Of a stretch of DNA of 64,000 nt, positions 48,556 to 57,270 are shown piece after piece. How positions within the stretch are numbered: the first letter of the stretch is position 1; every line of letters begins with the position of its first letter. The position numbers and the translations under genes are program-made. The DNA is from GCA-2861595 sp035536185 (lineage in GTDB: Bacteria; Actinomycetota; Acidimicrobiia; Acidimicrobiales; GCA-2861595): assembly GCA_035536185.1 (NCBI GenBank), contig DATLOM010000056.1:20197-84196 (forward strand). Reading direction: 5' to 3'. The notes beneath the pieces were generated by a model. The model was not told where the DNA came from and did no database searches. It worked only from the letters and a program-made list of their open reading frames with translations.

Positions 48556-49559
48556 CTGGCGACGCTCACGAGCTCACCGGTCATGTTGATGTGGAAGTCG
48601 CACACGAAGACGTACTTGCCGGGCGGCGGGGCCGTGAACTCGTACTCACGGGAATCCTCCCCTGGGAATCCTTCACCATTGAAGATGGGCTTGGACGTGG
48701 GCCCCTCGCCGCTGTAGACGGCGACGTTGTGGAACAGATCGTCGTGGTTCTCGAACTCGATGTGGACCTTCTCCCCGGCCTTGGCCGTGATCTTCTTCTT
48801 GTCGAAGGCCGTCTCCTTGGCCACGATGTGGATGACCTCGTCGTGGTGGGCACCGTGCTCCTCGAAGTGGCGCTCTCCGGCCACGGCCCCGCCGATACCG
48901 GCACCCAGGATGGAGACGGCGGCCAGGACCCCCACCGACACCACGACCGAGGACGGCAGGCTGGGCCGCGCCGCCATCCACGAGCACACGGCGAGGGTGA
49001 CGACTCCGACCACGATGGCGATCACGGCGGCGAGGTCCTTGGATGTGGCCAGCAGGACCCGGGACAGGGAGATGGCGATGAAGGCGGCGAGGAGGAAGGT
49101 GGCGACGGGCAGGCCCACCGGCACCAGCAGGCGGGACGAGACCCGCTCCTTGACCTTGGGGATCCATGTGGGATCCTCGCTCCAGACCTTGGAGAACCAG
49201 CCGCCGCTGGCAGCCACCACGGCGATCACACCGACCAACACGCCCGCGGCTCCAAGGGCGGAGCCCACAGCCAGAGCGGTGAGGGCGCCGGCCGCGACCA
49301 GCGGCCACACGCTGCCGCGCGGAGCTACACCGACGGTTGTGGCTCGGCGCTGGGGAGGGGGGGCGTCATCGGGTAGCACGGGCGCCAGATCAGGTACGGC
49401 GTACCCCGAGGTGGCCACGCCGGCGACGGTGGCGGCGAGAGCCAGGAAGAGGAAGATGGCCACACCGGAACGCTCGTCCACGGCCAGGCCGTAGGCGATG
49501 GCCGAGACGACCCCCAGGGCGCTGAGCGTGAAGAGCAGCTTGGAGACGAGGTTCAGCAC
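48552..49559 (-). CDS. Membrane protein with C-terminal cupredoxin domain
   Basis: A 335-residue protein. About eight hydrophobic segments fill residues 5-220, followed by an extracytoplasmic cupredoxin-like domain with a type-1 copper pattern: His in DLFHNVAVY and C-x2-H-x2-M in VCDFHINM. It could carry electrons to the oxidase or deliver copper to CuA. It is encoded between the CoxIII-like and ctaC genes and coupled to ctaC (ATGA). No named family is recognised for the membrane part. Confidence 0.85.
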   Translation of the reverse strand: MLNLVSKLLFTLSALGVVSAIAYGLAVDERSGVAIFLFLALAATVAGVATSGYAVPDLAPVLPDDAPPPQRRATTVGVAPRGSVWPLVAAGALTALAVGSALGAAGVLVGVIAVVAASGGWFSKVWSEDPTWIPKVKERVSSRLLVPVGLPVATFLLAAFIAISLSRVLLATSKDLAAVIAIVVGVVTLAVCSWMAARPSLPSSVVVSVGVLAAVSILGAGIGGAVAGERHFEEHGAHHDEVIHIVAKETAFDKKKITAKAGEKVHIEFENHDDLFHNVAVYSGEGPTSKPIFNGEGFPGEDSREYEFTAPPPGKYVFVCDFHINMTGELVSVAR

Positions 49560-49572
49560 CGGGCTCCCACTC

Positions 49573-50154
49573 CTACTTCAGCACCACGACGACGTACCAG
49601 ACAGCCACGGATGCCCCGACGGTGAAATGCCAGTACAACGCGGTGGTACGCAGGTGGTCGGTCGTGACGGTGAGCTGGCGGGCGGCCACCCGGAACAGTG
49701 TCAGGGTGACCAGGAACACGGCGGCGCCGACGGCGAGCCCCAGCAGCATGCACATGGCCGTGACCACCAGGCCGTAGGGGTGGCTGGCGGCGTCGAACTC
49801 GACCCGGCCGGCGCTGTAGGAGAGCAGGTTCAGAAAGGCGACGCCGAGGCCGATGGCCACTCCGAGGGCGGTGGCGGTCTGGTTGCGGAGGTTGCGGCGC
49901 TGGGCGCTGCAGGCCCACTCGATGGGCAGTACCGACAGGAGCATCGTCAGCACCAGCATGTTGCCGAGGTACTCGTCGTAGACGACGCCCTCCGGCGGCC
50001 AATCCCCGCCGGAGGTGCGCAGGCGGAGGTAGGCGGCGATGAGGGTGCCGAAGAACATCGTGCCGCCGCTCACCAGCAGAGCCATGCCGAGGGGCATCAC
50101 CTTCTTCGGGCGCTCTACGCCGCCGGTGGTGAGAGCCAGGGGTGCGTCGCTCAC
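49573..50154 (-). CDS. CoxIII-like subunit paired with the CuB-less CoxI paralogue
   Basis: A 193-residue protein with five helices resembling heme-copper oxidase subunit III (MPLGMALLVSGGTMFFGTLIAAYLRL, TALYWHFTVGASVAVWYVVVV). It differs clearly from the canonical subunit III at 44676-45302. GTG 50154 overlaps the stop of the CoxI-like gene (GTGA). Together they encode a second, oxidase-derived membrane complex within the caa3 operon. Confidence 0.85.
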   Translation of the reverse strand: MSDAPLALTTGGVERPKKVMPLGMALLVSGGTMFFGTLIAAYLRLRTSGGDWPPEGVVYDEYLGNMLVLTMLLSVLPIEWACSAQRRNLRNQTATALGVAIGLGVAFLNLLSYSAGRVEFDAASHPYGLVVTAMCMLLGLAVGAAVFLVTLTLFRVAARQLTVTTDHLRTTALYWHFTVGASVAVWYVVVVLK

Positions 50155-51797
50155 CCGTCGCCTCCGGCGTCGGCGCCCTCGGCCAGGCGCAGGTCGAGCA
50201 GGGGCGTCGCCGAACGAACCTCGGGAACGCTGTCGAAGCTGTGCGGGGGCGGCGGGGACGAGGTGGCCCACTCCAACGTCAGCCCCTCGTAGGGGTCGGC
50301 AGGGCCCGGGGAACCCGTGCTCCTGGCCGCCCTGACCACCTCGGCCAGGAAGCCCAGCAGGCCGAGGAGCAGGACGACCGCCCCCAGGGCTGACAGCGTC
50401 GAGAACGTGGACGTATCCGAGGAGAAGTCGAAGTCCCGGACCCCGGAGGGGGCGCCGTCGTAGCCGAGGAGGTAGCTGCCCAGGCCGAGGAGGAAGAAGC
50501 CGCCGAACACCCCGAGGAAGCCGATGCGGGCCGGGCCGGCCGCCAGCTCACGCCCGAACATCTTGGGCGCCCAGTGGGTGATGGCGCCGAGGAGCAGCAG
50601 CGTGGGAGCGCCGAAGGCCACGACGTGGAGATGGCCGCTGGTCCAGGCGGTGCCGTCCACCTTGGCTGCCGCGGCGATGATGGCGTTGAGGGCACCGAAG
50701 GCGGCCAGGAGGATGAACCCGGCCACGAACAGCAGGCTCGAGTGCAGATGGCGCCGGCCCGCGGCCATGGTGCCGAGCCAGAGCAGCACGAGGGCGCCCA
50801 CCGGCACCACGACGAGGGCGGTGAGGGGCGAGTAGGTGGGCATCACGATGGCGTCGCCCACGCCTGAACCCGCCGCCCACGACCCCAGGCTCAGGAAGCC
50901 GAAGGCGGCGATGGCGCCGCGGGCGGCACTGGCGCTGAGGAGCGGCCGCCGGGCGTGGGTGGAGACGATGTCACAGGCGGCGCCGAGGCCCGGGAGGACG
51001 AGGAGGTATATGTCGGGCCGCCCGTAGAGCCACAGCGTGTGCCGCCAGATGCTCCGCGACCCGACGGTGGCCGTTGCGAAGAACGTTCCCCCCACTCGCT
51101 GGTCGAGATAGAACAGCACGAGGCCGGCGATGAAGACGGGAGTGGCCAGCAGGGTGACGAGGCTGGACGTGACGATGGCCCAGCTGAACATGGGCAGCCG
51201 GCGCAGGGTCATCCCCGGCGTGCGCAGTTTCAGCACGGTGACGGCGAGATCCAGCGCGGCAAGGAGGGACGAGACGGCCACCAGGGCGAGGCTGGCGATC
51301 ATCAAGGTTGTGGCCTCGTTGGCTCCGCCCTCCCCGGCGGCCGTGGGCACGCTCGAGACCAGGCCCAGCCCCTCCGGGGGACCTACCACGTAGGACGCGA
51401 TGAGGAGCCCACCGCCCAGCAGGAACAGCCAGAAGGAGAAGGCGTGCAGGCGGGCGAAGGCCAGGCGGCCGGAGCCGATCTGGAGGGGGACCAGGTAGGT
51501 GGCGAGACCCACCCAGGCCGGGGCCAGGAACAGCATCGTCGAAACCGTGACGTGCATGGAGAAGAGGCGCCTGAACTCGTCGCCGGCCACGCCCGAGCCT
51601 TCGGACAGCAGCTCGGCCCGCAGCACCATGCCCACGGCCCCGCCCACGACCAGGAACACCAGGGCGCCGGCCAGGTACAGCAGCCCGAGGCGCTTGTGAT
51701 CGGCGGTGGCGAACCACCCTTCAGGGGCGGCGGCGGCTGCCGCACCGGGTGGCGGCGCCGGCGCGGCCTCTTCGGGGCGGGTCTCGGTGATCGTCAC
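50151..51797 (-). CDS. CoxI-like protein lacking all CuB ligands
   Basis: About 548 residues, 12-14 helices, clearly homologous to subunit I (ADHKRLGLLYL, YLVPLQIG, LKLRTPGMTLRRLPMFSW). Heme histidines are kept: SMHVTVSTM and GHLHVVAFG. The CuB motif HPEVY reads RPDIY (His to Arg, Tyr kept), the His-His pair is replaced by Ala-Gly in SWAAGSG, and the K-channel lysine is Leu. Oxygen reduction is thus unlikely; a diheme electron-transfer or assembly role is inferred. The start is GTG 51797; in-frame GTG 51812, overlapping ctaB, is possible. Confidence 0.9.
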   Translation of the reverse strand: MTITETRPEEAAPAPPPGAAAAAAPEGWFATADHKRLGLLYLAGALVFLVVGGAVGMVLRAELLSEGSGVAGDEFRRLFSMHVTVSTMLFLAPAWVGLATYLVPLQIGSGRLAFARLHAFSFWLFLLGGGLLIASYVVGPPEGLGLVSSVPTAAGEGGANEATTLMIASLALVAVSSLLAALDLAVTVLKLRTPGMTLRRLPMFSWAIVTSSLVTLLATPVFIAGLVLFYLDQRVGGTFFATATVGSRSIWRHTLWLYGRPDIYLLVLPGLGAACDIVSTHARRPLLSASAARGAIAAFGFLSLGSWAAGSGVGDAIVMPTYSPLTALVVVPVGALVLLWLGTMAAGRRHLHSSLLFVAGFILLAAFGALNAIIAAAAKVDGTAWTSGHLHVVAFGAPTLLLLGAITHWAPKMFGRELAAGPARIGFLGVFGGFFLLGLGSYLLGYDGAPSGVRDFDFSSDTSTFSTLSALGAVVLLLGLLGFLAEVVRAARSTGSPGPADPYEGLTLEWATSSPPPPHSFDSVPEVRSATPLLDLRLAEGADAGGDG

Positions 51798-51802
51798 AGA
51801 GG

Positions 51803-52699
51803 TCAGGGCCACCGGAGGAGCTGGTCGAGGGCCATCGCACCGAAGAGGAGGGTGATGTAGGAGATCGAGTAGTGGAACAGCCGCATGGCCCGGGGCGCGG
51901 TGGCATCCCGCAGCAGTTCGAGGGCACGCAACAGGAAGACGAAGCCGAGCACGCCGGCGGCGACGAGGTACAGCGTGCCCATGCCGGCCACGGGGCCGAA
52001 CAGCAGCGAGCAGGCCCACAGGGCGACGGTGTAGATCACGATCTGGCGGGCCGTGCGCTTGATGGACACCACCGCCGGCAACATCGGCACCTCGGCGGCG
52101 GCGTAGTCCTCGCGGTAGCGGATGGCCAGCGCCCAGAAGTGCGGGGGCGTCCACACGAAGATCACCGCGAACAGCACCAGGGGGGCGAGGCCGAGGCTCC
52201 CGGTCACCGCCGCCCAACCGACGAGGACGGGGACGGCGCCGGCGGCGCCACCGATGACGATGTTGTTGCGCGAGGTCCGCTTGAGCCACAAGGTGTAGAC
52301 GAACACGTAGAACAAGGTGGCCGCCACGGCCAGCACCGCGCTCAGCAGGTTCACCAGGGCCCACAGCTCCACAAAGGCGAGCACCTCGAGGGCAATGGCG
52401 AAGCGCAGGGCGCTGGCCGGCCTGATCTCGCCGGTGACCAGAGGCCGCCCCTGGGTGCGCTTCATGATGCTGTCGATGTCCCGGTCGACGTACATGTTGA
52501 TGGCGTTGGCGCCGGCCGCGGCCAGGGTGCCGCCGCCCAGCGTGGCCAGCATCAGGCCCAGGGGCGGGAACGACCGCCCGGCCACCACCATGGTCGGCAG
52601 CGTGGTCACCAGGAGCAGCTCGATGATCCGCGGCTTGGTGAGAGCGATGTAGGCCGAAACCCGCGACCGGGGCCGGGCGATCGCGGTGGTGACGGCCAT
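51803..52699 (-). CDS. ctaB: Protoheme IX farnesyltransferase (heme O synthase)
   Basis: A 298-residue UbiA-superfamily enzyme with about nine helices. The first Asp-rich motif is NAINMYVDRDIDSIMKRT, followed by GRPLVTGEI and, later, WTPPHFWALAIRYREDY. It makes heme O from heme B for the oxidase. First gene of the nine-gene operon; TAGTCT lies 8 nt before ATG 52699 with TTGTAC 18 bp further up. Confidence 0.96.
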   Translation of the reverse strand: MAVTTAIARPRSRVSAYIALTKPRIIELLLVTTLPTMVVAGRSFPPLGLMLATLGGGTLAAAGANAINMYVDRDIDSIMKRTQGRPLVTGEIRPASALRFAIALEVLAFVELWALVNLLSAVLAVAATLFYVFVYTLWLKRTSRNNIVIGGAAGAVPVLVGWAAVTGSLGLAPLVLFAVIFVWTPPHFWALAIRYREDYAAAEVPMLPAVVSIKRTARQIVIYTVALWACSLLFGPVAGMGTLYLVAAGVLGFVFLLRALELLRDATAPRAMRLFHYSISYITLLFGAMALDQLLRWP

Positions 52700-52737
52700 C
52701 GGCGGGCAGACTACGGCCCCTCGCTACCGCTGTACAA
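52700..52737 (-). promoter_or_regulatory. Promoter of the ctaB-oxidase operon
   Basis: On the minus strand TTGTAC, an 18-bp spacer and TAGTCT (52713-52708) end 8 nt before the ctaB ATG, fitting a leaderless promoter for the whole operon. The divergent ctaA promoter (TACCAT, 52775-52780) is about 60 bp away. Confidence 0.5.
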
Positions 52738-52789
52738 AGCGAAGAGCGGGTGCTGGCCCGGCCACGCCCTGCCCTACCATGACCGGGCC

Positions 52790-53716
52790 ATGGCGGCCCG
52801 CCCGATTTCTCCCCGCGGCTATCAGCGGGTGGCGCTCCTGGCTCTTCTGGGTCTGCCTCTGATCATCGTCGTCGGTGGCGCCGTCCGCCTCACCGGCTCC
52901 GGGCTGGGCTGCCCGGAATGGCCGAACTGCGACACCGACAGGTTGGTGGCTCCCACCGAGTACCACGCCCTCGTGGAGTTCGTGAACCGCCTCCTCTCGG
53001 GATTGGTCGGGCTGCCGATCCTCCTGGCGGCGCGGGGTGCCTGGCGGCGCCGGCCCCGCCGGCGGGACCTCGTCTGGCTCTCGTCGGGCCTCCTCGCCGG
53101 CGTAGTCGTCCAGGTGCTGATAGGCCGGCTGACCGTCACATCCGACCTGTCGCCACCCGTGGTGATGGCCCACTTCCTGCTGGCCATGGCCATGCTCGCC
53201 AATGGGGTGGTGCTGCACTGGGCGGCCGGCCGGGCGGACGGGAGTGAGGGACGCCCTCTCGTGGCGCCGGATCTGCGGCGCCTGGGCAGCCTGATCGTGG
53301 GTGCCACCGCCCTGGTGGTCGTGCTGGGCAGCTTCGTCACCGCCGCCGGCCCCCATGGAGGCGACGAGAACGCCCCACGCCTGGACCTGCCTCTCCGGTC
53401 CGCGGCCCAGCTCCACGGGGCCACGGTGGTCCTCCTCCTCCTCATGGTGACGGCGATGCTCGTGCTGCTGCGGCGAGCCGAGGCGCCGGCGGGGGTGCGG
53501 CAGCGGGCCGCGGCACTGATGGCGGTGCTCCTGGCTCAGGCGGCCATCGGGTACGCCCAGTACTTCACAGGCGTGCCGGCGCTGCTGGTCGGGCTGCACA
53601 TCGCCGGCGCGGTAGCCGTGTGGATCGCCGCCCTGCGTTTCCGCCTCGGGCTCGTCGACCAAGACCCACTCGAGTCGCCGATGGCCGCCGAGGAACGGGC
53701 CTTGGTCCCGGCCTAG
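52790..53716 (+). CDS. ctaA: Heme A synthase (COX15/CtaA)
   Basis: A 308-residue membrane protein with about eight helices. Conserved features: VVGGAVRLTGSGLGCPEWPNC near the start with the extracellular Cys, the Glu-containing ALVEFVNRLLSG, HFLLAMAML, and HGATVVLLLL and LHIAGAVAV histidines. It oxidises heme O to heme A. Divergent from ctaB. TACCAT lies 9 nt before ATG 52790. Confidence 0.95.
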   Translation: MAARPISPRGYQRVALLALLGLPLIIVVGGAVRLTGSGLGCPEWPNCDTDRLVAPTEYHALVEFVNRLLSGLVGLPILLAARGAWRRRPRRRDLVWLSSGLLAGVVVQVLIGRLTVTSDLSPPVVMAHFLLAMAMLANGVVLHWAAGRADGSEGRPLVAPDLRRLGSLIVGATALVVVLGSFVTAAGPHGGDENAPRLDLPLRSAAQLHGATVVLLLLMVTAMLVLLRRAEAPAGVRQRAAALMAVLLAQAAIGYAQYFTGVPALLVGLHIAGAVAVWIAALRFRLGLVDQDPLESPMAAEERALVPA

Positions 53717-53741
53717 CCCCGGAGCGAGCGAGAATGGGCCA

Positions 53742-54038
53742 ATGACCATCGCGCCTGCGCCTGTTCGGGCCGACGATCCCGGTCTCGACGAGGTCACCAA
53801 CCCCGACCTGCCGTGGGTGGTCATCGTCTGGAACGACCCGGTCAACCTGATGTCCTACGTGACCTACGTGTTCCAGAAGCTGTTCGGGTACTCGAAGGAG
53901 AAGGCCACCAAGCTGATGCTCGACGTCCACCACAAGGGACGCGCCGTCGTTTCCAGCGGCCCGCGCGAGCGGGCCGAGCTGGACGTGTTCCGCCTTCACG
54001 AGCACGGCCTCTGGGCCACGATGGAGCACGACACATGA
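53742..54038 (+). CDS. clpS: ATP-dependent Clp protease adaptor ClpS
   Basis: A 98-residue adaptor with PWVVIVWNDPVNLMSYV (N-degron pocket region), VFQKLFGYSKEKATKLMLDVHHKG and HGLWATME. Delivers N-end-rule substrates to ClpAP/ClpCP. It is followed by a DUF2017 gene, the usual actinobacterial pairing. Confidence 0.96.
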   Translation: MTIAPAPVRADDPGLDEVTNPDLPWVVIVWNDPVNLMSYVTYVFQKLFGYSKEKATKLMLDVHHKGRAVVSSGPRERAELDVFRLHEHGLWATMEHDT

Positions 54039-54065
54039 GCGGCCGTTCCGCCCCGAGGCCCTGAG

Positions 54066-54536
54066 GTGCCCCGGCGCCGGTTCACCTTCACCGGGGGCGA
54101 CGTGAAGCTCCGCATCGCCAAGGAAGAGCGGGAGATGCTCCGAGGTCTTCCCGACCAGTTGCGCCGGCTGATGGACGAGGAACCCGACGATCCGGCCGTG
54201 CTGCGGCTGTTCCCCCCCGCCTACCGGGACCGTCCCGACCACGAGCACGAGTACCGCCGCCTGATGGGCGAGGACCTGCGGGAGCGGCGGCTTGCCGCCC
54301 TGGCGGCCATGGAGGAGACCGTTGACGCCGATGTCCTCACGCCCGAGGAAGCCAGCGGCTGGTTGCGGGCCTTGAACGACCTTCGCCTGGTGCTGGGCAC
54401 CCGGCTGGACGTCAAGGACGACACCTTCGACCGCGAGGTGGACGAGGACGATCCGAGAGCCCAGGCGCTGGCCCTGTACGGCTACCTGTCGGTGCTAGAG
54501 GAGGAGCTGGTGGAGGCCCTGGCCCAGGGCGTTTAG
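54066..54536 (+). CDS. DUF2017 family protein
   Basis: A 156-residue acidic protein. LRGLPDQLRRLM, RLFPPAYRD, the central EYRRLMGEDLRERRLAAL and the LNDLRLVLGTRLDV region match the DUF2017 pattern conserved downstream of clpS in actinobacteria. Function unknown; a link to proteolysis is inferred only from gene order. Confidence 0.9.
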   Translation: MPRRRFTFTGGDVKLRIAKEEREMLRGLPDQLRRLMDEEPDDPAVLRLFPPAYRDRPDHEHEYRRLMGEDLRERRLAALAAMEETVDADVLTPEEASGWLRALNDLRLVLGTRLDVKDDTFDREVDEDDPRAQALALYGYLSVLEEELVEALAQGV

Positions 54537-54547
54537 GGGGTGGGGCT

Positions 54548-55417
54548 TCAAGCGGTGGCGATGCCGGCGGGGTACCACATGGCCCCGGCCGTACCCGGGC
54601 CGGTGTGGGCCCCCACGCTCGGCCCTACCCGGTAGCGCACCAGCTCGGCCACCTCGGGGGCGCCGGTCAGGCAGGCCTCGAGCGCCTCACGGAGGGGCAG
54701 GGCAGCGGCATCGGCCACGCTGATGCCGACCCGAAGGCCGGTCCCGCCGGTGAGAACCGCGGCGGCCATCACGTCGGCCGCTTCCTCCAGCGTCACGACC
54801 TGGGCGATGGGCTGGTAGCTGCCGCCGATCAGTCGCACCACCGGTATGGCCGCGTCGGCCAGCTCCTGGGCGGCGGCTTCGCCCAAGCGCCCACCCCGGC
54901 GGGCCAGATCGAGAGCCCCGACGGTGAACACGTTGTCCGTGCGGGAGGCCACCGCCTCGGCGAGCTGTGCCGCCTCGTCCAGCCCGGCACCGGCGGCGAC
55001 GGCCTCGGCCGCCTCCCACATGCAGCAGGCCACGGCGAACGAGGCGGTCCCGGTATCGACCAGGCGAACCGGCACAGGCGACCCGGCGGCGGCGACCCGG
55101 GCGGCGTTCAGGGTTGCCGAGATGGTCGACCCGATGTGGACCGAGAGGATCTCGGTGGCCCCCCGTGCCGCCAGGGCCTCGTAGGCCTGGGCGAAGCGGC
55201 CGGGGCTGGGGGCCGCGGTGGTGACCTGCGGAGCGGCCCCTTCGCCGGATCGCTCGTAGAGCTCGTAGAGCTCGTAGAAGGCGTCGGCATCGAGATCCAC
55301 TCCCTCCAGGAACTCCTCGCCGTCGACCGTGATGCTCAGCGGCACGACCTCGAGGCCGTACCGGTCGACCAGCTCCGGGGGGACCTGGGCATTGGAGTCG
55401 ACGCAGAGCCCGATCAC
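54548..55417 (-). CDS. DegV family fatty-acid-binding protein
   Basis: A 289-residue protein with N-terminal LCVDSNAQVPPELVDRYGL, TTAAPSPGRFAQAYEAL, the fatty-acid-head contact IGSTISATLNAA and the C-terminal HTGPGTAGAMW. DegV/FakB proteins present fatty acids to a kinase for phospholipid synthesis. GTG 55417 overlaps the plsY stop (GTGA), placing it with another phospholipid gene; no fakA is seen. Three 9-bp repeats (55252-55278) give YELYELYE. Confidence 0.92.
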   Translation of the reverse strand: MIGLCVDSNAQVPPELVDRYGLEVVPLSITVDGEEFLEGVDLDADAFYELYELYERSGEGAAPQVTTAAPSPGRFAQAYEALAARGATEILSVHIGSTISATLNAARVAAAGSPVPVRLVDTGTASFAVACCMWEAAEAVAAGAGLDEAAQLAEAVASRTDNVFTVGALDLARRGGRLGEAAAQELADAAIPVVRLIGGSYQPIAQVVTLEEAADVMAAAVLTGGTGLRVGISVADAAALPLREALEACLTGAPEVAELVRYRVGPSVGAHTGPGTAGAMWYPAGIATA

Positions 55418-56067
55418 GCCGGCGCCCCTGGCTGAGCTCCGGGTGCCTGTGCCGCCCGCGCCGCGGCGGCGAACCGCGACAGGATCACGCCGCTGCTGGC
55501 CGCCGCCGCCGCCGGAAGGAGTGCGGTGGGCGTGGGGCCCCATGCATTGGGCCAGCGCCGGCGCCAGGACAGCACCGAGGCCATGACCCACGCCGCCGAC
55601 GCGATGACGGTGGCGGCGAGGGTGGGTGACGAGAAACGGCTGGCCGGCCAGCGTTTGGCCGCCGCCGCCCATGCCACCGCCAGGTCGACCGGAACGTAAG
55701 GGGGAAAGGTGGCGGCGCACTGGCCGAGGCTCACGGCCACGCCTTTGCCGCCCCGGAACCGGCTCCAGATCGGGAAGCAGTGGCCGATCACCGCCGCCGT
55801 TCCCGCCACGTGGGCGCCGGCGTCCCCTGCGACGCGCCGCCCCAGCCGGCAGGCGGCCGCACCCTTGGCGATGTCGGCCAGGATGATGCCGTAGCCCCAC
55901 CGCTTTCCCAGCACGACCAGGGCATTGGCTCCGCCGGGGTTGCCGGTTCCCTCCGAACGCAGGCTCCGTCCGCCCCCCGTGACCAGCCGTGTCGTGAGGT
56001 CGGCCACCGGTCCGCTACCGACCAGGTACCCGGCGGCGGCAGCCGAAACAAGGGGTGGGACGGCCAT
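55414..56067 (-). CDS. plsY: Acyl-phosphate glycerol-3-phosphate acyltransferase
   Basis: A 217-residue membrane protein. Signatures: SLRSEGTGNPGGANALVVLG (acceptor site), GHCFPIWSRFRGGKGVAV, and VDLAVAWAAAAKRW. It makes lysophosphatidic acid from acyl-phosphate. About five helices. Coupled to the degV-family gene, suggesting a shared fatty-acid supply. Confidence 0.93.
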   Translation of the reverse strand: MAVPPLVSAAAAGYLVGSGPVADLTTRLVTGGGRSLRSEGTGNPGGANALVVLGKRWGYGIILADIAKGAAACRLGRRVAGDAGAHVAGTAAVIGHCFPIWSRFRGGKGVAVSLGQCAATFPPYVPVDLAVAWAAAAKRWPASRFSSPTLAATVIASAAWVMASVLSWRRRWPNAWGPTPTALLPAAAAASSGVILSRFAAAARAAQAPGAQPGAPA

Positions 56068-56259
56068 CGGCGCACGCTACCGACGCCTGCCGGAGCGGGC
56101 GCCCAGTCCGAGGCGCCAACGGCGATGGGCGAGGCGCCGGCGTGGGGTGTTCCGCACCGGCCTCTAACCTCAGCGCACCGTGCGCCCCCGATCACGTTCC
56201 ACAACCGTCCTCGGTCGTCACCCCCGCCCTGACCATCGCCTCGCCGCTTCCCGCGCATC

Positions 56260-57270
56260 ATGAGCGCATCGAGGGAAGTCGACCTTCCGGGCCCGCCACC
56301 GATCCGGTGGGGCGTGTTGGGCGCAACCGCTCGGGCCGCGCAGCTTGCCGTTATGCCGGCGTTGGCCGCCAGCCCGAAGTCGAGGTTGGTGGCGGTGGCC
56401 AGCCGCTCCCATCCTGACGGCACGGGCTACGACACCTTCGGCGCCGGCCGCACCTACGGGAGCTACGAGGCGCTGCTGGCCGACGAGGAAGTGGAGGCCG
56501 TCTACCTCCCACTGCCCAACAGCCTTCACGCCGAGTGGACGGTACGGGCGGCCGAGGCCGGCAAGCACGTGCTGTGCGAGAAGCCGCTGGCGACGAGAGC
56601 GGTCGAGGCGGCCGAGATGGCCGCCGTCTGCAAGGAGCTCGGCGTGTTGCTCATGGAGGCGTACATGACGCCCTTCCACCCCCGCTCCAGCGCGCTGGCC
56701 GACCTGGTGAAGTCCCGCCGGCTCGGGCCCCTCCGCTTCGCCCGGGCCGCCTTCACCGGCATCGTCGACCTGGGAGCAGACGATTTCCGCTCCCGCCCCG
56801 AGACCGGCGGCGGCGCGCTGCTCGACCTCGGCGTCTACTGCCTGGCGCCGCTGCTCGCCATCGGCAGGCAGCTCCCCGCGCAGGTCGCCTCGGGCGGCAT
56901 GTTGGCCCGCTCCGGCGTCGACGCCTCGTTCAGCGGGTGGATGGACTTCGACAAGGGGTTCACAGCCAGCTTCGAGTGCTCGTTCGAGACGCCGGCCCGC
57001 CAGAACCTGGAGATCGTCGGCCGGGACGGGTGGGTAACGGTGGATCGGCCATTCACACCGGGCCCCGAGGACACCCAGCTTCAGCTCGGCTTCCGTGACG
57101 GCACGACCGAGATCATCGATGCCGGCGGTGGCGATGCGTACCGCGGCATGGTCGACCACGTGGCCGCCGTGCTCCGCGACAGCGCCGACCTGCGACGTAC
57201 GCCGGAGCAGTCGGTGGAGCTGCTCGGGCTCATCGACCGCCTGCGGGAGGCGGCCGCCTGGGCGTGGTAG
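56260..57270 (+). CDS. Gfo/Idh/MocA family oxidoreductase
   Basis: A 336-residue NAD(P)-dependent oxidoreductase: RWGVLGATARAAQLAVMPAL (nucleotide loop), VYLPLPNSLHAEW, the catalytic Lys in LCEKPLATRA, and GGGALLDLGVYCL. Substrate, probably a sugar or inositol derivative, cannot be read. Its stop overlaps the start of the next hydrolase. Confidence 0.93.
   Translation: MSASREVDLPGPPPIRWGVLGATARAAQLAVMPALAASPKSRLVAVASRSHPDGTGYDTFGAGRTYGSYEALLADEEVEAVYLPLPNSLHAEWTVRAAEAGKHVLCEKPLATRAVEAAEMAAVCKELGVLLMEAYMTPFHPRSSALADLVKSRRLGPLRFARAAFTGIVDLGADDFRSRPETGGGALLDLGVYCLAPLLAIGRQLPAQVASGGMLARSGVDASFSGWMDFDKGFTASFECSFETPARQNLEIVGRDGWVTVDRPFTPGPEDTQLQLGFRDGTTEIIDAGGGDAYRGMVDHVAAVLRDSADLRRTPEQSVELLGLIDRLREAAAWAW

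Noticed and set aside
50151..51797. Treating the CoxI-like gene as a pseudogene
   Set aside because: The frame is intact over ~550 codons, heme ligands and helix pattern are conserved, and it is coupled to intact neighbours.
55252..55278. Three 9-bp repeats GCTCGTAGA in the degV-family gene
   Set aside because: They only encode YELYELYE in frame; too short to be more than local slippage.
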